From: DASYXW01 sp035934405
Lineage (GTDB): Bacteria > Acidobacteriota > Terriglobia > UBA7540
Length of the DNA: 21,678 nt
Direction: 5' to 3'
Assembly (NCBI GenBank): GCA_035934405.1
Contig: DASYXW010000019.1
Span: forward strand, 1-21,678
Shown piece by piece: positions 7,067-15,135 of this stretch; position 1 is the stretch's first letter; every line of letters begins with the position of its first letter. The notes beneath the pieces were generated by a model that had not been told where the DNA came from, searched no databases, and saw only the letters and a program-made list of their open reading frames with translations. The position numbers and the translations under genes are program-made.

Positions 7067-7722
7067 AGCAGCTTCACCGCCACTTCGCTGAAGTACACCA
7101 CATCCTGGTCGTTGTGGTTCTGCAGGCCGATGTAGCCTGTATCGGGCCGGGGTCCGCGGTCGGGTTCCCAGGAATGCTTTTTGGGGGGCACGGGCTGGCC
7201 CTCGGTGTAGTCGGTCACCTTGACCCCGTTGAGCACGACGATGGTGTGCGGTCCGTCAATGGTGATGTCCATGGTGTTCCATTCTCCCGGCTTCTTCTGC
7301 GGGCGCGCCAGCGCTTGGGTGAGCGAGTAGAGGACTCCGGTACAATGGTAATCATTGTCACTGTTGTCGATCTGTACTTCGATGCCTTTGTTCACGGGCA
7401 TCCACGGCTCGGTGGGTTTGTCGGGGATGCGGATAAAGACGCCGGAGTTCGAGTTGTCCCGGACCGTCTGAAACACCACGCGGAGCACGGCGCTGCCGAT
7501 CTTCTCCCTCGTGTACCACAGCAGCCCCATGCCGCCGTGGGTCTTCAGCAAGCCGTCGACGATGCTGAAACTTCCCGGGCCCACGTGTTCCCAGCCGTCG
7601 AGGCTATGGCCGTTGAAGAGTTGGGTCCATCCGGCGGGCTCCTTGGGCGGAGTGGATTGCGCGCCTCCCGCCAAAGCGCCGAAGGCAACAACCGCACAGA
7701 CTAGCATCAAGCGGGGCATCAT
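7057..7722 (-). CDS. Exported DUF1080 protein (3-keto-disaccharide hydrolase-like)
   Basis: A 221-residue secreted protein. A signal peptide of about 21 residues (MMPRLMLVCAVVAFGALAGG) precedes a single jelly-roll domain of the DUF1080/PF06439 family. Recognisable motifs are WTQLFNGHSLDGWE near the start, NSGVFIRIP in the middle, EWNTMDITIDG, and TGYIGLQNHNDQDVVYF close to the end. Family members bind or hydrolyse 3-keto-glycosides and related sugars; substrate and activity here are not shown by sequence. No lipobox cysteine follows the signal sequence. The start is ATG 7722 rather than the next ATG, because GAGGTGA (7732-7726) lies just upstream. The gene is divergent from the PIG-L gene, with a 33-base palindrome between them. 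Confidence 0.88.
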   Translation of the reverse strand: MMPRLMLVCAVVAFGALAGGAQSTPPKEPAGWTQLFNGHSLDGWEHVGPGSFSIVDGLLKTHGGMGLLWYTREKIGSAVLRVVFQTVRDNSNSGVFIRIPDKPTEPWMPVNKGIEVQIDNSDNDYHCTGVLYSLTQALARPQKKPGEWNTMDITIDGPHTIVVLNGVKVTDYTEGQPVPPKKHSWEPDRGPRPDTGYIGLQNHNDQDVVYFSEVAVKLLPR

Positions 7723-7741
7723 GATTCACCTCGATTCATCA

Positions 7742-7774
7742 GAGATTGATGCATTGGTTCAATGAGTCAATCTC
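7742..7774. promoter_or_regulatory. 33-base nested palindrome between divergent genes
   Basis: GAGATTGA (7742-7749) pairs with TCAATCTC (7767-7774), and inside it CATTG (7752-7756) pairs with CAATG (7760-7764). Only two positions in the stem mismatch. It lies in the leader of the minus-strand DUF1080 gene. It may be a regulatory dyad, or another small word-repeat palindrome, since its vocabulary (ATTGAGTCAT-like) resembles the arms at 5960-6041. Confidence 0.45.
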
Positions 7775-7855
7775 ACGGACTGGGCATTGTACACGATTAG
7801 AAGGTGAGTCTGCACGGCGGCCATCAGCATCGATATCGAACCGGAGCGCTTCATT

Positions 7856-8848
7856 ATGGTGGAAGAGGCGGGCATAGTGTGGCAAGAGCGTTACCGCGAG
7901 TGGCTGGGGTACGTTCAAAACGTAACGCGCGCCGCCGATGCTGGCCGCGCCATCGCGCTCGGGCCTTCCACTGCGCCGCTACGGCTCCCGCCGGTTTCTG
8001 TTGTCGCGCGCCAGTTGCAATCACCTGCCCGGGTGGTTTTTTGCGCGCCACACCCGGACGATGAATCGCTGAGCGGGGCCCTGGCGCTGCGGTTGCGGCT
8101 TGACTCGGGAGCGATGGTCACCAATGTCGCCATTACCCTCGGCAGCGACACCAGCCAGCGGGCGCGACGGCTGCGCGAGCTCGAGTCTGCTTGCCAGGCG
8201 CTCGGCTTCAGGCTTATCGTGGCAGGCAACGAGGATGTTGTCGAAGCATCCGCGATGGACCTCAAGCCGGCGGAGGCCCGCGGCCTTGACCACGTCAACC
8301 TAAGGGGAAGGCAGGACTCGCGAGCCTGGGCGGACAAGGTCGATGGACTGCGCCGGATTTTCGATAGTGAAGCGCCCGATGTCGTCTTCACGCCACACGC
8401 TGAAGACTTTAACAGCACTCATATCGGCACACACCACTTGGTCATCGAGGCTCTCGGAGCGCATCTCGAACGAAGTGGCCGCGGCCCGATGCTCGTGGTC
8501 GAGACCGAGTTCTGGCATCAGATCGAACGGCCGAACCTCATGGTGGGCCTCGCGCCGGAGACGGTTGCCACGCAGTTGGTGGCCATCGCAGAGCACGGCG
8601 ATGAGATGCGGCGCAATCCGTATCACCTGCTCCACCCTTGCCGTCTGATGGACAACGTGCGGCGCGGATCGGAGGTGGTGTGTGGCGAGGGATCGGCGGC
8701 GCAGAAGTTTGCCTTCGCTGAGCTTTACCGCGTCCGTTGCATGACGGGCAGGAAACTCGCCGACGCCTCGCCGGGCGGGCACATTCTCGAACCTCAGAAG
8801 AAGGCGAGTCTCGGCTGGCTGGACGAGCATTTTCGGACCGGTGCCTGA
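7856..8848 (+). CDS. PIG-L (LmbE-like) family deacetylase
   Basis: A 330-residue zinc-dependent N-deacetylase-like protein. The diagnostic motif PHPDDE lies at residues 65-70 (VFCAPHPDDESLSGAL), supplying the first zinc-binding His and Asp and the catalytic Asp. The second metal-binding region is DFNSTHIGTHHLVIEAL, with H189 and H193 as candidate ligands. Family members remove acetyl groups from N-acetylglucosamine-containing small molecules or glycolipids; the substrate here is unknown. The 64 residues ahead of the domain are longer than in many PIG-L proteins, and no signal peptide is seen, so it is probably cytosolic. ATG 7856 has GGAG about 9 bases upstream. Neighbours give no pathway clue. 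Confidence 0.87.
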   Translation: MVEEAGIVWQERYREWLGYVQNVTRAADAGRAIALGPSTAPLRLPPVSVVARQLQSPARVVFCAPHPDDESLSGALALRLRLDSGAMVTNVAITLGSDTSQRARRLRELESACQALGFRLIVAGNEDVVEASAMDLKPAEARGLDHVNLRGRQDSRAWADKVDGLRRIFDSEAPDVVFTPHAEDFNSTHIGTHHLVIEALGAHLERSGRGPMLVVETEFWHQIERPNLMVGLAPETVATQLVAIAEHGDEMRRNPYHLLHPCRLMDNVRRGSEVVCGEGSAAQKFAFAELYRVRCMTGRKLADASPGGHILEPQKKASLGWLDEHFRTGA

Positions 8849-8979
8849 AACGGCAACTTCGCGCTGCATCACTTTCGGGCAACGAAACCTGTCGCGCGCG
8901 ACATCGTAGATGGTAGATACGGCGCGAGTCACATTGCGAAGCCCAGGAGACACTCTTGGGCAGAAAGGAGAACCTTTTT

Positions 8980-9576
8980 ATGACTCGATTTTCCCCTCGC
9001 CATGTTTATTTGATCCCTTTGATGTTTCTGACTCCCGGCCTGATGGCCGCTACCAAGAACCCGGAGTGTACGGTTGGCCCCACGACTGCGGCATCCTACA
9101 CCTGGAATTTCTCTAACGAAACGTCCCAACTGCTTCAGAAATTGCAGGCGAAGGCCCTCACGGTAAGAGATGAGGCCGCTCACCTACAGGCCGTCGGGCG
9201 CGACAATCCCGACCTCACGGGCTGGCAGCCGCACGCGGCAATTCTCAACCGCGCGCGCGATAACGTGAACGACATGGATCGTATCCTTTGCCGCCTCCGC
9301 ACCATCAAACGGGTCGATCCGTCCTGGCAGCAGCGGGAGATCGCTCGCATCACTCCAACCACCCTTGAACTCACAGATTACACTCAGGCCGCCATTGCTT
9401 TTCTGGGGCAGCACGAGGACGACCTCTGGTCCCCTGACTATCGGGGAGACGTGAGAGGCATCTATCAGCGCGCTTCCAAGCTGACGAATTCCCTCGGTAA
9501 TTTCGAGGAATACACCGCCGACCGGCAGGACATGCAGCGGTTGGGTCGGGAGCTTCACGTGCGCAGCAGTTCCTAG
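8980..9576 (+). CDS. Small exported protein of unknown function
   Basis: A 198-residue protein without a recognised family. A signal peptide (MTRFSPRHVYLIPLMFLTPGLMA, cleavage near residue 23) is followed by a largely helical, charged mature region rich in Leu, Arg and Asp. Two cysteines (in NPECTVG and RILCRLR) could form a disulfide in the periplasm. Segments such as NFSNETSQLLQKLQAKA and YRGDVRGIYQRASKLTNSLG look amphipathic. I recall similar conserved hypothetical proteins in Acidobacteriota but cannot name a domain. ATG 8980 was chosen because AAAGGAG (8964-8970) lies 9 bases upstream; an in-frame TTG at 8956 precedes that ribosome-binding site and is unlikely. A strong hairpin follows the gene. 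Confidence 0.75.
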   Translation: MTRFSPRHVYLIPLMFLTPGLMAATKNPECTVGPTTAASYTWNFSNETSQLLQKLQAKALTVRDEAAHLQAVGRDNPDLTGWQPHAAILNRARDNVNDMDRILCRLRTIKRVDPSWQQREIARITPTTLELTDYTQAAIAFLGQHEDDLWSPDYRGDVRGIYQRASKLTNSLGNFEEYTADRQDMQRLGRELHVRSSS

Positions 9577-9592
9577 CTCCAGCGCTTCGAGT

Positions 9593-9616
9593 GGGGAGCC
9601 CTTAGAAGGGCTCCCC
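9593..9616. terminator. Bidirectional terminator-like hairpin between convergent genes
   Basis: GGGGAGCCCTT (9593-9603) is perfectly complementary to AAGGGCTCCCC (9606-9616). It lies between the small exported protein and the minus-strand ABC genes. No long T run follows, so it may act as a weak or Rho-assisted terminator. Confidence 0.6.
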
Positions 9617-9665
9617 GACTTCTGATATGTCCTGATGAGCCAATTTGGACGCGCGCAGGCATTTA

Positions 9666-11609
9666 TCAAGAAGCGCCGGCTTCGAGCGCGGGCATTTCCT
9701 GGTCCTTGTACTGAAGCTGATAGAGCTTGAAATAAATCCCCCGCTGCTGCAGCAATTCCTGGTGTGTGCCGACTTCGCGGATCCTTCCTTTGTGCATCAC
9801 GATAATCTTCGAGGCGTTCTGGATGGTGGAAAGCCGGTGGGCGATGATGAGCGACGTGCGGTTCTCGATGAGCCGCCGCAGGCCCTCGCGGATCATGTAC
9901 TCGGTTTCCGGGTCTACGCTCGAAGTGGCTTCATCGAGGATCAGGACGCGCGGATTGTGGGCCAGAGCCCGGGCGAACGAGAGCAATTGTTTCTGACCCA
10001 CGGAAAGGGTTACGCCGCGTTCTTTCACCAGCTCGTCGAAGCCGCCGGGCAGACTTTGGACAAAGTCCAGGACGTTCACGCGCCGCGCCGCCTCGCGCAC
10101 CTGCGTGTCGGTGATCCACTCGGTTCCCAGGCGGATGTTCGAGGCGATGGTTCCCGAAAACAGGAACGGGTCTTGCAAGACCATTCCGAAATTGCGCCGC
10201 AGGTCCTGCAGTCGCAAGCGCCGGGCATCCACGCCGTCGAACAGCACCTGGCCGTCTTGGACGTCGTAGAAGCGCAGCAGCAGGCTGGTGAGCGTGGTCT
10301 TGCCCGCGCCGGTGTGTCCCACCACGGCCACCGTCTCGCCGGGATCGATCGTGAACGAGATGTCTTCGATAACGCGATGCTCACCGTCGTAAGCGAAGCC
10401 GGCGTTGCGGAACTCAACCAGCGGCTGCTGGAGCGGCGATCTCTGATCGCCATCCGGTGACTGTAGCGGCGGTCTGTGACCGCCGTCCGCCGGCGACATC
10501 ACAGTGGCCGTTCGGCGGTCAGAGACCACCGCTAAAGACTCCGCCGGGTCGGTGATCTCGACCGGCGTATCGAGCAGCTTGAAAATCCGCTCCGAAGCTG
10601 CCATGGCGGACTGCAGGATATTGTACTTGTCGCTGAGGTCCTGGATGGGCCGGAAGAAGCGCTGGGAATACTGGATGAAGGCAATCGCCGTTCCCACCGT
10701 CACCGTCCCGCGCAGGCTCATGCCGCCGCCGGCGTAGATAATGATGGCGACCGCGGTCACGCCTAGAAATTCGACAGCGGGATAGAACAGCCCGTAGGCG
10801 AGAATCGAATCCTTGTAAGCTCCCATGTGGAGCCGGTTGATCTTCTCGAACTCCTGGTAGCTTCGCTCTTCGCGATTGAAGAGTTGCAACACCGCCATGC
10901 CCGTCAGGTGTTCCTGCAGATAGGCGTTGATGCGGGCAATGGCGATGCGAATGCGCCGGTAGGAATCGCGCACCGCCTGGCGAAACCACATCGTCGTCAT
11001 CACAATCAAGGGCAGAACGGCGAACGTCAGCAGAGCCAGCTTCCAGTTCATTTCGAGCATGATGGCGATGATGCTGACCAGCGTGAAGAAATCGCCGAAG
11101 ATCGCCACCACGCCCGAGCTGAACAGGTCGTTGAGCACGTCCACGTCGGTCGTGACCCTCGTCACCATGCGGCCCACCGGGTTGTGGTCGTAGAAGCTGA
11201 GCTGCAATCGCTGCAAGTGCGCGAAGATCTCTTTCCGCAGGTCGTACATCACCTTCTGTCCGACAAGCTGCATGGTGAACGACTGCCCAAACTCCAGGAA
11301 GAACGTGACCAACACTGTTGGAAGAAAGAGGGCGAAGGCGATCTGAAAAATGCCGGCCGCTGGATTCGGGCTCAGGAACCGGGCGAGATAACGTGGAATC
11401 TGCCCGTGGCGGGTGGGATCGAGGTAGCGGTCTACTTCCACCTTCATCAGGTAGGGCGGCACCGCCTGCAGGATGCCGTATAAGAAGATCGCAACCAGCG
11501 CCAGCGTCACCACGCGCCAGTAAGGACGAAGGTAGGCGAGCAGCCGCCGCATCAGGCGCGAGTCGTACGCCTTGCCGAGAATTTCCTCTTCGCGAACGTT
11601 GTCAGGCAT
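9666..11609 (-). CDS. ABC exporter half-transporter B (consensus ATPase site residues, deviant signature)
   Basis: A 647-residue fused permease-ATPase, the second half of a heterodimeric exporter of the BmrCD/LmrCD/TM287-288 type. Six membrane helices occupy about residues 30-330. The nucleotide-binding domain has Walker A GHTGAGKTT (431-439), Q-loop LQDPFLFSG, signature LSVGQ (535-539, deviating from LSGGQ), Walker B LILDEATSSVD with catalytic E560, and H-loop IIAHRLST. Residues about 357-393, between the last helix and the ATPase domain, are encoded by three palindromes and read as DGGHRPPLQ and DGDQRSPLQ-type repeats. ATG 11609 gives the canonical start MPDNVREEEILGKAYDSRL; no Shine-Dalgarno is seen, and the 28 bases after the partner's stop are repeat-like. 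An in-frame TTG at 11666 would overlap the partner gene. The exported substrate is unknown; lipids or drugs are typical. Confidence 0.92.
   Translation of the reverse strand: MPDNVREEEILGKAYDSRLMRRLLAYLRPYWRVVTLALVAIFLYGILQAVPPYLMKVEVDRYLDPTRHGQIPRYLARFLSPNPAAGIFQIAFALFLPTVLVTFFLEFGQSFTMQLVGQKVMYDLRKEIFAHLQRLQLSFYDHNPVGRMVTRVTTDVDVLNDLFSSGVVAIFGDFFTLVSIIAIMLEMNWKLALLTFAVLPLIVMTTMWFRQAVRDSYRRIRIAIARINAYLQEHLTGMAVLQLFNREERSYQEFEKINRLHMGAYKDSILAYGLFYPAVEFLGVTAVAIIIYAGGGMSLRGTVTVGTAIAFIQYSQRFFRPIQDLSDKYNILQSAMAASERIFKLLDTPVEITDPAESLAVVSDRRTATVMSPADGGHRPPLQSPDGDQRSPLQQPLVEFRNAGFAYDGEHRVIEDISFTIDPGETVAVVGHTGAGKTTLTSLLLRFYDVQDGQVLFDGVDARRLRLQDLRRNFGMVLQDPFLFSGTIASNIRLGTEWITDTQVREAARRVNVLDFVQSLPGGFDELVKERGVTLSVGQKQLLSFARALAHNPRVLILDEATSSVDPETEYMIREGLRRLIENRTSLIIAHRLSTIQNASKIIVMHKGRIREVGTHQELLQQRGIYFKLYQLQYKDQEMPALEAGAS
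10431..10533. repeat. REP/REPIN-like palindrome cluster inserted in frame in the ABC half-transporter B gene
   Basis: Three palindromes lie inside the coding sequence: GGCGATC/GATCGCC (10435-10451), CGGCGGTC/GACCGCCG (10467-10485) and GGCGGTC/GACCACC (10514-10530, one mismatch). The first two are direct copies on the minus strand, each followed by CGCT(A/C)CAG. The third is inverted, with its tail CGCTAAAG on the other side. The length preserves the reading frame, so the cluster encodes about 35 extra linker residues. Confidence 0.75.
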
Positions 11610-11637
11610 AGCAAAGAACTGCGAACGGCGAACGACC

Positions 11638-13419
11638 CTAAGCCTCCTTCTCCAGCTCTTCCTCAATCAACTGCCTGTTGTACAGCTCGGAATAGTACCC
11701 ATCGAGCGTCAGCAACTCCTCGTGTGTTCCCCTCTCCACGATTTCACCGTGGTCGAGCACAACAATCTCATCCGCGTTCTGGACCGTCGAGACGCGATGC
11801 GAGATCAGCAACGTCGTCCGGCCGGCCATCACGCCGGTGAGGTGCTGGAGGATTTTCTCTTCCGTGCCGGTATCGACGCTCGAAAGCGCGTCATCGAGAA
11901 TCAGGATGCGCGGGTCGCGGATGACGGCGCGGGAGATGGCGGTGCGCTGCTTCTGGCCGCCCGAGAGCGTCAGGCCGCGCTCGCCCACCAGCGTCTCGAA
12001 TCCCTTGGGGAAGCCGTGAATTTCGGGAAGAATGTTGGAAACGTCCGTGGCCTGTTCCACGTCGGCTTCCGAAGCATCCGGGGCGCCGAACCGCACATTC
12101 TCGCGGATCGTCTCGCTGAACAGGAAAGTTTCCTGTGGTACAAAGCCGATGTTTCGCCGCAGCGTTTCGAGCGGAATCCGGCGGATGGGCACGCCGTCGA
12201 GCAGGAGCGCGCCGTCGGGGGCGTCGTAAAGTCGCGGAATGAGGCTGACCAGAGTGGACTTTCCCGAGCCGGTAGCGCCGACAATCGCCACCGTCTTGCC
12301 GGCGGGCACGCTCAGATTGATTCCCTTGAGCACCGGCTTGCCGTTGTAAGCGAAGTCGAGATCGCGGAACTCGATTTCGCCGCGCAGGCTGGTGAGGGGT
12401 TGCGCCGGCACTTCGCGGTCGTCGATCTCCGGCCGGGCCAGGAAGATCGTCCACAGGCGCTCCAGCGACGCCAGGCCGCGCTGCATCAGGTTCACCACCC
12501 AGCCCAGCGCGATGATGGGCCAGATGAGATACATCAGGTACACGTTGAAGGCGGCGAAAGTGCCAAGGGAGATGGCGCCCGAAATCACGTGCCGCCCGCC
12601 GGCCACCAGAATCAGCATGAAGGAGAGGGCAAACATCATCGCCAGCACCGGCCACAGGAAACTCGATATCCAGATGAGCCCTTTGTTCCGCTCCACAAAC
12701 TCCTGGTTCATGCGGTCGAAGAGCGCCATTTCCGGCTCTTCCTGGCAGAAGGCACGGATGACCCGCACGCCGGAGAGATTCTCCCGCACCCGCTCCGTCA
12801 GTTCCGAGTACATCGCCTGGATGCGCTCGAAGCGGTCGTGAATCTTCTGCCCGAACACCTTGACCAGCACGGACGCGACGGGCAGCGGAATGAGCGCCAG
12901 CAGCGTCAGCCGCCAGTCGAGATGGACCATGAGACCGATGGTGGCGACACCGACCACGACTGTCGTGGCTGAGTACATGATGCCCGGACCCACCATGTTG
13001 CGGACGGCGTTCAGGTCGTTGGTGAGCTTCGACATCAGGTCTCCCGTGCGCGTTCCGGTGTAATAGCGCTGCGAAAGACGGCACAAGTGGGCGAAGAGGT
13101 CGTTGCGAAGGTCGTACTCGACGTCGCGCGAAATACCGATCAGAATCCAGCGCATCCAGAATTGAAACACCGCCTTCACCACGGCCAGGCCCAGCATCAG
13201 GCCGGCGAAAAACAGCAGGCGACCGAGGGCCGCCCGGTGGGTGAGTCCGTCAATGCCGGCTTTGATGAACAGCGGGATGGTGACGCCGGTGAGCTGGGCG
13301 ATGAGCAGCGTGACAAAGCCCGCGACGAAACGGCTTCGGTAGCGGGCGAGATAAGGTTTCAGCGGGTAGAGGCGGCGCAGCATCTTGGGATTCGCCGGAG
13401 ATGAAAACGGCGGCGACAT
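11638..13419 (-). CDS. ABC exporter half-transporter A (degenerate Walker B)
   Basis: A 593-residue fused permease-ATPase, the first gene of the heterodimer. Six membrane helices fill about residues 28-320, with charged cytoplasmic coupling loops (for example RYYTGTRTGDLMSKLTNDLN). The ATPase domain has Walker A GATGSGKST (381-389), Q-loop VPQETFLFS, a canonical LSGGQ signature, Walker B LILDDALSSVD and H-loop LISHRVST. The catalytic glutamate is replaced by D510, as in TM287/BmrC-like subunits, so the site formed with the partner's LSVGQ signature should hydrolyse ATP poorly while the other site is competent. The C-terminus is acidic and helical (EEELEKEA). The stop is 28 bases from the partner start, so the two form an operon. 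ATG 13419 has no clear ribosome-binding site; M13 is an alternative. Confidence 0.92.
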   Translation of the reverse strand: MSPPFSSPANPKMLRRLYPLKPYLARYRSRFVAGFVTLLIAQLTGVTIPLFIKAGIDGLTHRAALGRLLFFAGLMLGLAVVKAVFQFWMRWILIGISRDVEYDLRNDLFAHLCRLSQRYYTGTRTGDLMSKLTNDLNAVRNMVGPGIMYSATTVVVGVATIGLMVHLDWRLTLLALIPLPVASVLVKVFGQKIHDRFERIQAMYSELTERVRENLSGVRVIRAFCQEEPEMALFDRMNQEFVERNKGLIWISSFLWPVLAMMFALSFMLILVAGGRHVISGAISLGTFAAFNVYLMYLIWPIIALGWVVNLMQRGLASLERLWTIFLARPEIDDREVPAQPLTSLRGEIEFRDLDFAYNGKPVLKGINLSVPAGKTVAIVGATGSGKSTLVSLIPRLYDAPDGALLLDGVPIRRIPLETLRRNIGFVPQETFLFSETIRENVRFGAPDASEADVEQATDVSNILPEIHGFPKGFETLVGERGLTLSGGQKQRTAISRAVIRDPRILILDDALSSVDTGTEEKILQHLTGVMAGRTTLLISHRVSTVQNADEIVVLDHGEIVERGTHEELLTLDGYYSELYNRQLIEEELEKEA

Positions 13420-13493
13420 TCAGTATAGCGAAAGGTTCCTCTTGCACGCAATTCCCTAAAAGGCCAAAACAGTTGGTTGCCGACTTGCGCCGC

Positions 13494-14510
13494 TCACGAC
13501 CCAACATACTTCGCATAGATGGCGCGCGCCACGGCGGGATCGTCCGTACCCTTCACCAGGGCGCGCCCGTCGGCGAAGACGGTCAACTCGTAGGGGTCGA
13601 GCCGGCAGCGCAACAGGTATTCGTTCGCGTGGACGGGTCCGAACGGTTCCAAGCGCTCGCGCAAAACCACGAAATCGAGCGGCCGGTTGTTGGGTTGGCG
13701 AATCTGAACCGAGTCGCGCCCGCAGAGCACCGTGGTATGTGAAAGCCCATCGCCTTCGAGATATATGAATTCGCGCTGCTGGCAGGCCCGGCATCCGGGA
13801 TCGGTGCGCGGACTCACTTGTGCCAGCCGGTTCTGCCAGAGGTCATACGCCAGGAGCCTGCCGTGCAGTTCGCGGTGGTTCCCGGTGAGGATCTTCAACG
13901 CCTCCGCCACCTGCACGGCCGCCGCCCAGGCCGCGGCCGGCGAGATCACGCCCACCGTGTCGCAGGTTTCCTGCAAGCCCCGCGGGCGCTCCGGAAACAC
14001 GCACGCCAGGCACGGGGTGCGGCCGGGGACGATGGTCAGCGTAGTGGCGTAGCTGCCCACCACGGCGCCGTAGATCCACGGGATGCCAAGTTTGATCGCC
14101 ACGTCGTTCAGGAGATACCGGGTCTCGAAGTTGTCGGTACCGTCCAGAATCACGTCGAAGCCGGCGACGAGGTTCTCGATGTTGCCGCTCTCGGCGTCCC
14201 CCACGATGCCCTCGACTACAACCTCGGAGTTGATCGGCCGGAGCTTGCGCTCGGCGGCGACGGCCTTGGGCAGGTTCGCGGCGGCGTCAGCCTCGTCGAA
14301 GAGCATCTGGCGCTGCAGGTTGCTTTCTTCCACATAATCCCGATCCACGATCCGCAGCCTGCCGATTCCGGCGCGCGCCAAGGCGTTCGCTTGCGCCGTG
14401 CCCAGCGCACCGCAGCCGATAATCACGCAGCTCGATTCGCGTATCTGCTCCTGCCCTTTGGCGCCGATGGGCGCGAAGAGAATCTGGCGGGAGTATTTGC
14501 CATTGTTCAT
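13494..14510 (-). CDS. ThiF/MoeB/HesA-family adenylyltransferase (E1-like) with C-terminal extension
   Basis: A 338-residue E1-like enzyme that would adenylate the C-terminal glycine of a ubiquitin-like sulfur carrier (MoaD- or ThiS-type) using ATP. The Rossmann motif is VIIGCGALGTAQANALARAG (about 30-49), followed by RLRIVDRDYVEESNLQRQ, which includes the conserved Asp and the arginine finger region. Two zinc-binding pairs are present (CLAC in PCLACVFPE and CRAC in DPGCRACQQ), and ETCDTVGV may hold the catalytic cysteine. An 80-residue C-terminal domain (from about residue 255) is not rhodanese but resembles the tail of Bacillus-type 339-residue MoeB/ThiF proteins. ATG 14510 overlaps the upstream stop as ATGA and begins MNNGKYSRQILF, the normal family start. 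No carrier protein is encoded nearby, so MoeB and ThiF roles cannot be separated. Confidence 0.88.
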   Translation of the reverse strand: MNNGKYSRQILFAPIGAKGQEQIRESSCVIIGCGALGTAQANALARAGIGRLRIVDRDYVEESNLQRQMLFDEADAAANLPKAVAAERKLRPINSEVVVEGIVGDAESGNIENLVAGFDVILDGTDNFETRYLLNDVAIKLGIPWIYGAVVGSYATTLTIVPGRTPCLACVFPERPRGLQETCDTVGVISPAAAWAAAVQVAEALKILTGNHRELHGRLLAYDLWQNRLAQVSPRTDPGCRACQQREFIYLEGDGLSHTTVLCGRDSVQIRQPNNRPLDFVVLRERLEPFGPVHANEYLLRCRLDPYELTVFADGRALVKGTDDPAVARAIYAKYVGS

Positions 14511-14965
14511 TGGGACCCCGCTCGCCGGGCGCCTGATCGAGCGGTGCGCCGCGTTCCCGGCACCTTGCCGAGTCGCTTGTCCCCGCCGAGGATCAGCTCG
14601 CAGGCGCGCAGCGCCGCTTCCTCGAAGTCCGGCGCGCTCGCGGGAAGAACCTGCCAGCCGGTTACTTTCTTCCCCAGCACCGCAATCGACCGCATGTGGG
14701 GAAACTCGCGGCGCAGGCTCTCGTGGTGCTCGTGGGTAGTGGCCAGCCACACGCCGTTGTCTGCCGTGCGGACGCGTTTGTCGCGCAGGATGAGCATAAT
14801 CTTCTCGCCGACGTACACGGCCAGGCAGCCGAACATGGGGCGGGTGACGGGCGAGAGAGCAGCGAGTGCCTCAAGCACGAATTCGTGCGGGACAGCAGGG
14901 CGCCGCTTGACGCGGAACAGCCCTCCGTCGAGATCGAGGCGGCGTGTGCCGGATGGCCGGGACAT
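14507..14965 (-). CDS. Small TfoX/YjbR-like protein coupled to the E1-like enzyme
   Basis: A 152-residue cytosolic protein. The core RPMFGCLAVYVGEKIMLILRDKR resembles the N-terminal TfoX/Sxy-type fold (RxMFG followed by two beta strands), and the rest (SLRREFPHMRSIAVLGKKVTGWQVLP) recalls similar acidobacterial hypothetical proteins. The last 25 residues are basic and probably disordered. The assignment is tentative because no catalytic residues are known for this group. The start is ATG 14965 (MSRPSGTRRLDLDG); an in-frame TTG precedes it, and no clear Shine-Dalgarno is seen. Its stop overlaps the MoeB-like start (ATGA), so the two proteins are made together and may share a task. The gene is divergent from pcm. 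Confidence 0.68.
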   Translation of the reverse strand: MSRPSGTRRLDLDGGLFRVKRRPAVPHEFVLEALAALSPVTRPMFGCLAVYVGEKIMLILRDKRVRTADNGVWLATTHEHHESLRREFPHMRSIAVLGKKVTGWQVLPASAPDFEEAALRACELILGGDKRLGKVPGTRRTARSGARRAGSQ

Positions 14966-15135
14966 CAAGTCTACGATACCGAGTTCACCGCCGGTTTGCC
15001 AGCCGGAACCCGGAAGGAGGCATTCGGCCGCCAGAGGTGTTGCCCATGCGATTCCGGGCGCATAGTGCTATGCTGGTACCAGCCGAGTTCGACGATAAAA
15101 TCCGGCGGTCCGGGAGAGTCGGCAAGCCGGTCCCT

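Noticed and set aside
11572..12972. 466-codon open frame antisense to the ABC half-transporters
   Set aside because: Both transporter frames are intact, and the opposite frame has no motif.
14511..14750. N-terminal extension of the MoeB-like gene
   Set aside because: The extension overlaps the coupled upstream gene and lacks homology; the ATGA start at 14510 gives the normal family N-terminus.
14944..15135. N-terminal extension of pcm
   Set aside because: The extra 64 codons match nothing in the family and run across the divergent promoter region.
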